From assembly GCA_007133365.1 (NCBI GenBank), contig SLMV01000186.1:1-8664 (forward strand): a stretch of 8,664 bases of DNA, read 5' to 3'. A program made the translations under genes and the position numbers. Positions 6,402-8,664 of the stretch are shown here, piece after piece. Source of the DNA: Clostridia bacterium (GTDB taxonomy: Bacteria; Bacillota; Sulfobacillia; SLMV01). Within the stretch, counting starts at the first letter, position 1. Each line of letters starts with the position of its first letter. The notes beneath the pieces are model-generated. The model made no database searches, was not told the origin of the DNA, and saw only the letters and a list, made by a program, of their open reading frames with translations.

Positions 6402-6956
6402 CCGTTGGTGCTTTTGAAAGAGTGGTGCTTTAGGCTTTTGAACCGGAATAGGAATGTGCTCTTGGCCTCTTGCTCGAACTTGCGCCCTTGGGACCCTCTC
6501 CGGATACCTTTGGCTGGGGGCTTTGAATCGGTCATGTGGCGGTGTTTGTCGCGAGGAGCAAAAGCATCGAAGTCGCTCGTGAGTGAGCGTTCCTGACGAT
6601 AGGGAGGGGGAGGAGGGCAAGGCGATCTTCGTTCTTCATTCCTTATGGCGTGATGAAATGAGCAGCAATCTTCAGGAGGTTGTAGGACCAAAAACAGCGC
6701 CTTGGTGCAGGGTGCCTCGAAACTCAAATTTTCCTTGGCGATGGTCGATCGAACTGGCGACGTTTCGAGGCCATGATGAAAGGGAGTTTTCCCTTGGCCT
6801 GGTAGAAAGACCGAGCTGTCCTCATCCGGGAATAATTCGAAACGGATTCGACGTCCGATGCTTGGAGCACCCACGACGAACTTCCATCCCTTGAGCACCT
6901 ATCTTTATTTAATTATCCCACGCGCACCGGTATTGGTCGCGATCCTGGGAAACGAG
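6402..6956. other. Intergenic region without a convincing gene
   Basis: About 555 bp separate the convergent methyltransferase gene and the GGDEF/HD-GYP gene. A 187-codon minus-strand frame (6335-6898, GTG start) spans it. That frame overlaps the methyltransferase coding end by 67 bp, has no ribosome binding site and contains a poly-proline stretch from a pyrimidine-rich run near 6600-6615. I consider it spurious. A short hairpin, CGCTC (6574-6578) with GAGCG (6585-6589), is present. No clear terminator with a T run is seen for either flanking gene. An AT-rich patch lies at about 6900-6916. Confidence 0.5.
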
Positions 6957-8664
6957 TTATTCGGTCTCACGGAAAAACCCACTAAAGACACGAACCAACT
7001 TGGGGTCAAATTGGGAACCGGCCCCTTCCCGAAGCTCCCGGAGCGCTTCAGAGACGGAACGGGCGCGGCGGTAGGGGCGGTCATGGATCATGGCATCGAA
7101 GGCATCGACCACGGCGATAATGCGTGAGTGGAGGGGGATGGAGTCGCCTTCCAATTCCATTGGATATCCGGTGCCATCCCAACGCTCATGGTGATGGAGA
7201 ATGGCTTCGGCCACGTCGGCCATACCGTCCACCGAACGAAGGATACGATACCCGGCTTCGGGATGTTTCTTGACGATCCGCCGTTCCTCGCCGGTCAATC
7301 CGCGCTTTTTGAAGAGAATATCCTCTGGGATGGTTAGGTTTCCAATGTCGTGAAGGTCGACGGCGAGATCGAGACGTTCGAGTTCGCGCGGTGATAACCC
7401 GATGGCGGTTCCAATGTTAATAGCGTTCCGACGCATCTGATCCAGATTCTCTTGGGAAAGGTATCGCTTGTCCGTGAGGTTTTTTAGGATCCCCTCGATG
7501 AGGGCGTTCTTTTGGTTTTTGCTTTCAACCAATTTGTTCCGATACATCGCATCTTCTGCCTGCTGGATGAGGGCTTTTAAGGGTTGATTGCCCTTCGTTT
7601 TCGTTGCAGCGCCGAGGGTAACCGAAATCGGGATGTCCGGCTCGACGCAAACACCATCGGATAGCGCCTTGATCCGGGAGCAAACCGCCTCGACCGCCTC
7701 CGCCGGCGTTTTTGGTAACAGGATGAGAAACTCATCGCCGCCCCAACGCGCCAGAAGATCCTCGGCCCGCAAGGCCTGTTTGAGTATGTTCGCCACGCCC
7801 TTTAACATTTCATCACCGACGGCGTGCCCATAAGCATCGTTGACCAACTTGAGACCATTAAGGTCGGCCATGATGATGCTGAGCGGTTGCTGGCGTTCAG
7901 TGTCCAATCGATTCATTTCTTCTTCGAGGAATCGACGATTGTAAAGCCCGGTGGTGCTGTCGTGAAAGCTGATCCAGCGGATGTGCTCTTCCTGTTCTTT
8001 GCGTTCGGTGATATCTCGTGCTATGCTCAGGACGGTCACGACCTCACCTGCCTCATCGAATTCCGGGACCAGACGGATCGTATAATATCGGGTGTCCCCG
8101 TTGATTCGGCGCGAAAATTCCACAGGTTGCGCTTGGCCTGTTTCGAACACTTGATGGATTGCGTTTTCCCACCGAGCGGTTAGCGAACGCTCAATGCCCA
8201 ATTCGTGGTTGGTTTTTCCGATGAGTTCATCTCGGGGGATTCCGAAGGCGCTTTCAGCCGCAGGATTCGTATAGAGCCGGCGGCAATGACGGTCGACCCG
8301 GGTGATAAGGTCCGGAGAATTTTCCGCTAGGGTACGAAACGCTTCTTCTCTTCGCCGCAAGGTCCGCTCGGCGCGACTGCGCAAAATGATGATACCGGAT
8401 TGGTTCGCGTAAAGTTCGATAAGGGTTGGATTCGCTAGCGTCGTACCGCGCGCCATAAACAGGATAAAATCTCCGATTGACTGACCTTCGTGTGAGAGTT
8501 CCACCACATAGACCTCACCAATGTCAAATAATTTTGCCAGCATGCTGGCCAGCCACTTCGAAATCGCACCCGAACCCGCCTGGTAAAGATCATCGAAGCG
8601 TAATAGACGTCCCTCTCGAATCGACTGTGCTCTTTCGGGGATCACATCCCATGCCTTTCCGACC
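6957..8664 (-). CDS. PAS-GGDEF-HD-GYP c-di-GMP signalling protein, 5' end outside window
   Basis: The frame is open through the right edge; a GTG at 8645 lies in frame but is probably internal, since coherent protein (GKAWDVIPERAQSIREG) continues upstream. Residues below count from that GTG. The order is a GAF-like sensor tail (1-90), a linker helix, a PAS domain (101-217, ending ARDITERK), a GGDEF domain (224-375) and an HD-GYP domain (about 395-562). GGDEF has the intact RWGGDEF signature (300-306) and an RxxD inhibitory site (R293-D296) five residues before it. The diguanylate cyclase is thus probably active and feedback-inhibited. HD-GYP keeps H432-D433, H461, HHHERWDGTGYP (484-495) and D514, but HDIGK reads HDIGN, and the upstream E...H metal ligands appear replaced by L396 and N400. 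Phosphodiesterase activity is therefore doubtful. No transmembrane segment is visible, so it probably senses a cytosolic signal. Confidence 0.92.
   Translation of the reverse strand, partial: VGKAWDVIPERAQSIREGRLLRFDDLYQAGSGAISKWLASMLAKLFDIGEVYVVELSHEGQSIGDFILFMARGTTLANPTLIELYANQSGIIILRSRAERTLRRREEAFRTLAENSPDLITRVDRHCRRLYTNPAAESAFGIPRDELIGKTNHELGIERSLTARWENAIHQVFETGQAQPVEFSRRINGDTRYYTIRLVPEFDEAGEVVTVLSIARDITERKEQEEHIRWISFHDSTTGLYNRRFLEEEMNRLDTERQQPLSIIMADLNGLKLVNDAYGHAVGDEMLKGVANILKQALRAEDLLARWGGDEFLILLPKTPAEAVEAVCSRIKALSDGVCVEPDIPISVTLGAATKTKGNQPLKALIQQAEDAMYRNKLVESKNQKNALIEGILKNLTDKRYLSQENLDQMRRNAINIGTAIGLSPRELERLDLAVDLHDIGNLTIPEDILFKKRGLTGEERRIVKKHPEAGYRILRSVDGMADVAEAILHHHERWDGTGYPMELEGDSIPLHSRIIAVVDAFDAMIHDRPYRRARSVSEALRELREGAGSQFDPKLVRVFSGFFRETE

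Noticed and set aside
6335..6898. 187-codon minus-strand frame
   Set aside because: It overlaps the methyltransferase end by 67 bp, has a GTG start with no ribosome site and contains a low-complexity proline run.

Overview
The window looks like an ordinary bacterial chromosome segment. It has strong Shine-Dalgarno sequences, ATG/GTG/TTG starts, operonic overlaps, an intrinsic terminator and a c-di-GMP signalling protein. GC is about 57% in a sampled line of the amidohydrolase genes, but only about 35% in a sampled line of the intergenic DNA that follows. I cannot assign a phylum. There are no rRNA genes, recognisable tRNAs, CRISPR arrays or complete mobile elements.

Layout, left to right. 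(1) 1-194: the last ~63 residues of a family 5 (peptide/nickel type) extracellular solute-binding protein, followed by a strong 12-bp hairpin. (2) 292-4015: three consecutive paralogous metal-dependent amidohydrolases of about 411-422 residues. Each has its own strong Shine-Dalgarno site and overlaps the next by 16 nt and then 1 nt. A GC-rich terminator closes the run. (3) 4061-4924: about 860 bp of AT-richer DNA with no convincing gene. (4) 4925-5536, minus: an unrecognised membrane-anchored protein of 203 residues with a TTG start. A possible 46-residue membrane peptide lies opposite it at 5528-5668. (5) 5823-6401: an isoprenylcysteine carboxyl methyltransferase-like (ICMT/PEMT superfamily) integral membrane protein, preceded by a good sigma-70-type promoter and a perfect 12-bp palindrome. 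(6) 6402-6956: about 555 bp with no convincing gene. (7) 6957-8664, minus: a PAS-GGDEF-HD-GYP protein whose N-terminus, a GAF-like sensor region, runs off the right edge.

The most coherent unit is the solute-binding protein plus the amidohydrolase array. Binding proteins of this family capture peptides or similar solutes outside the cell. Characterised relatives of these amidohydrolases include dipeptidases and prolidase/imidazolonepropionase-like enzymes. Uptake of a peptide-like or amide compound and its hydrolysis by a set of enzymes with graded specificity is therefore a reasonable inference, but the substrate cannot be read from the sequence. I found no clearly new system. The best leads are the tandem triplication with active-site loop divergence in the third copy, and the apparent loss of several conserved HD-GYP residues beside an intact GGDEF domain.
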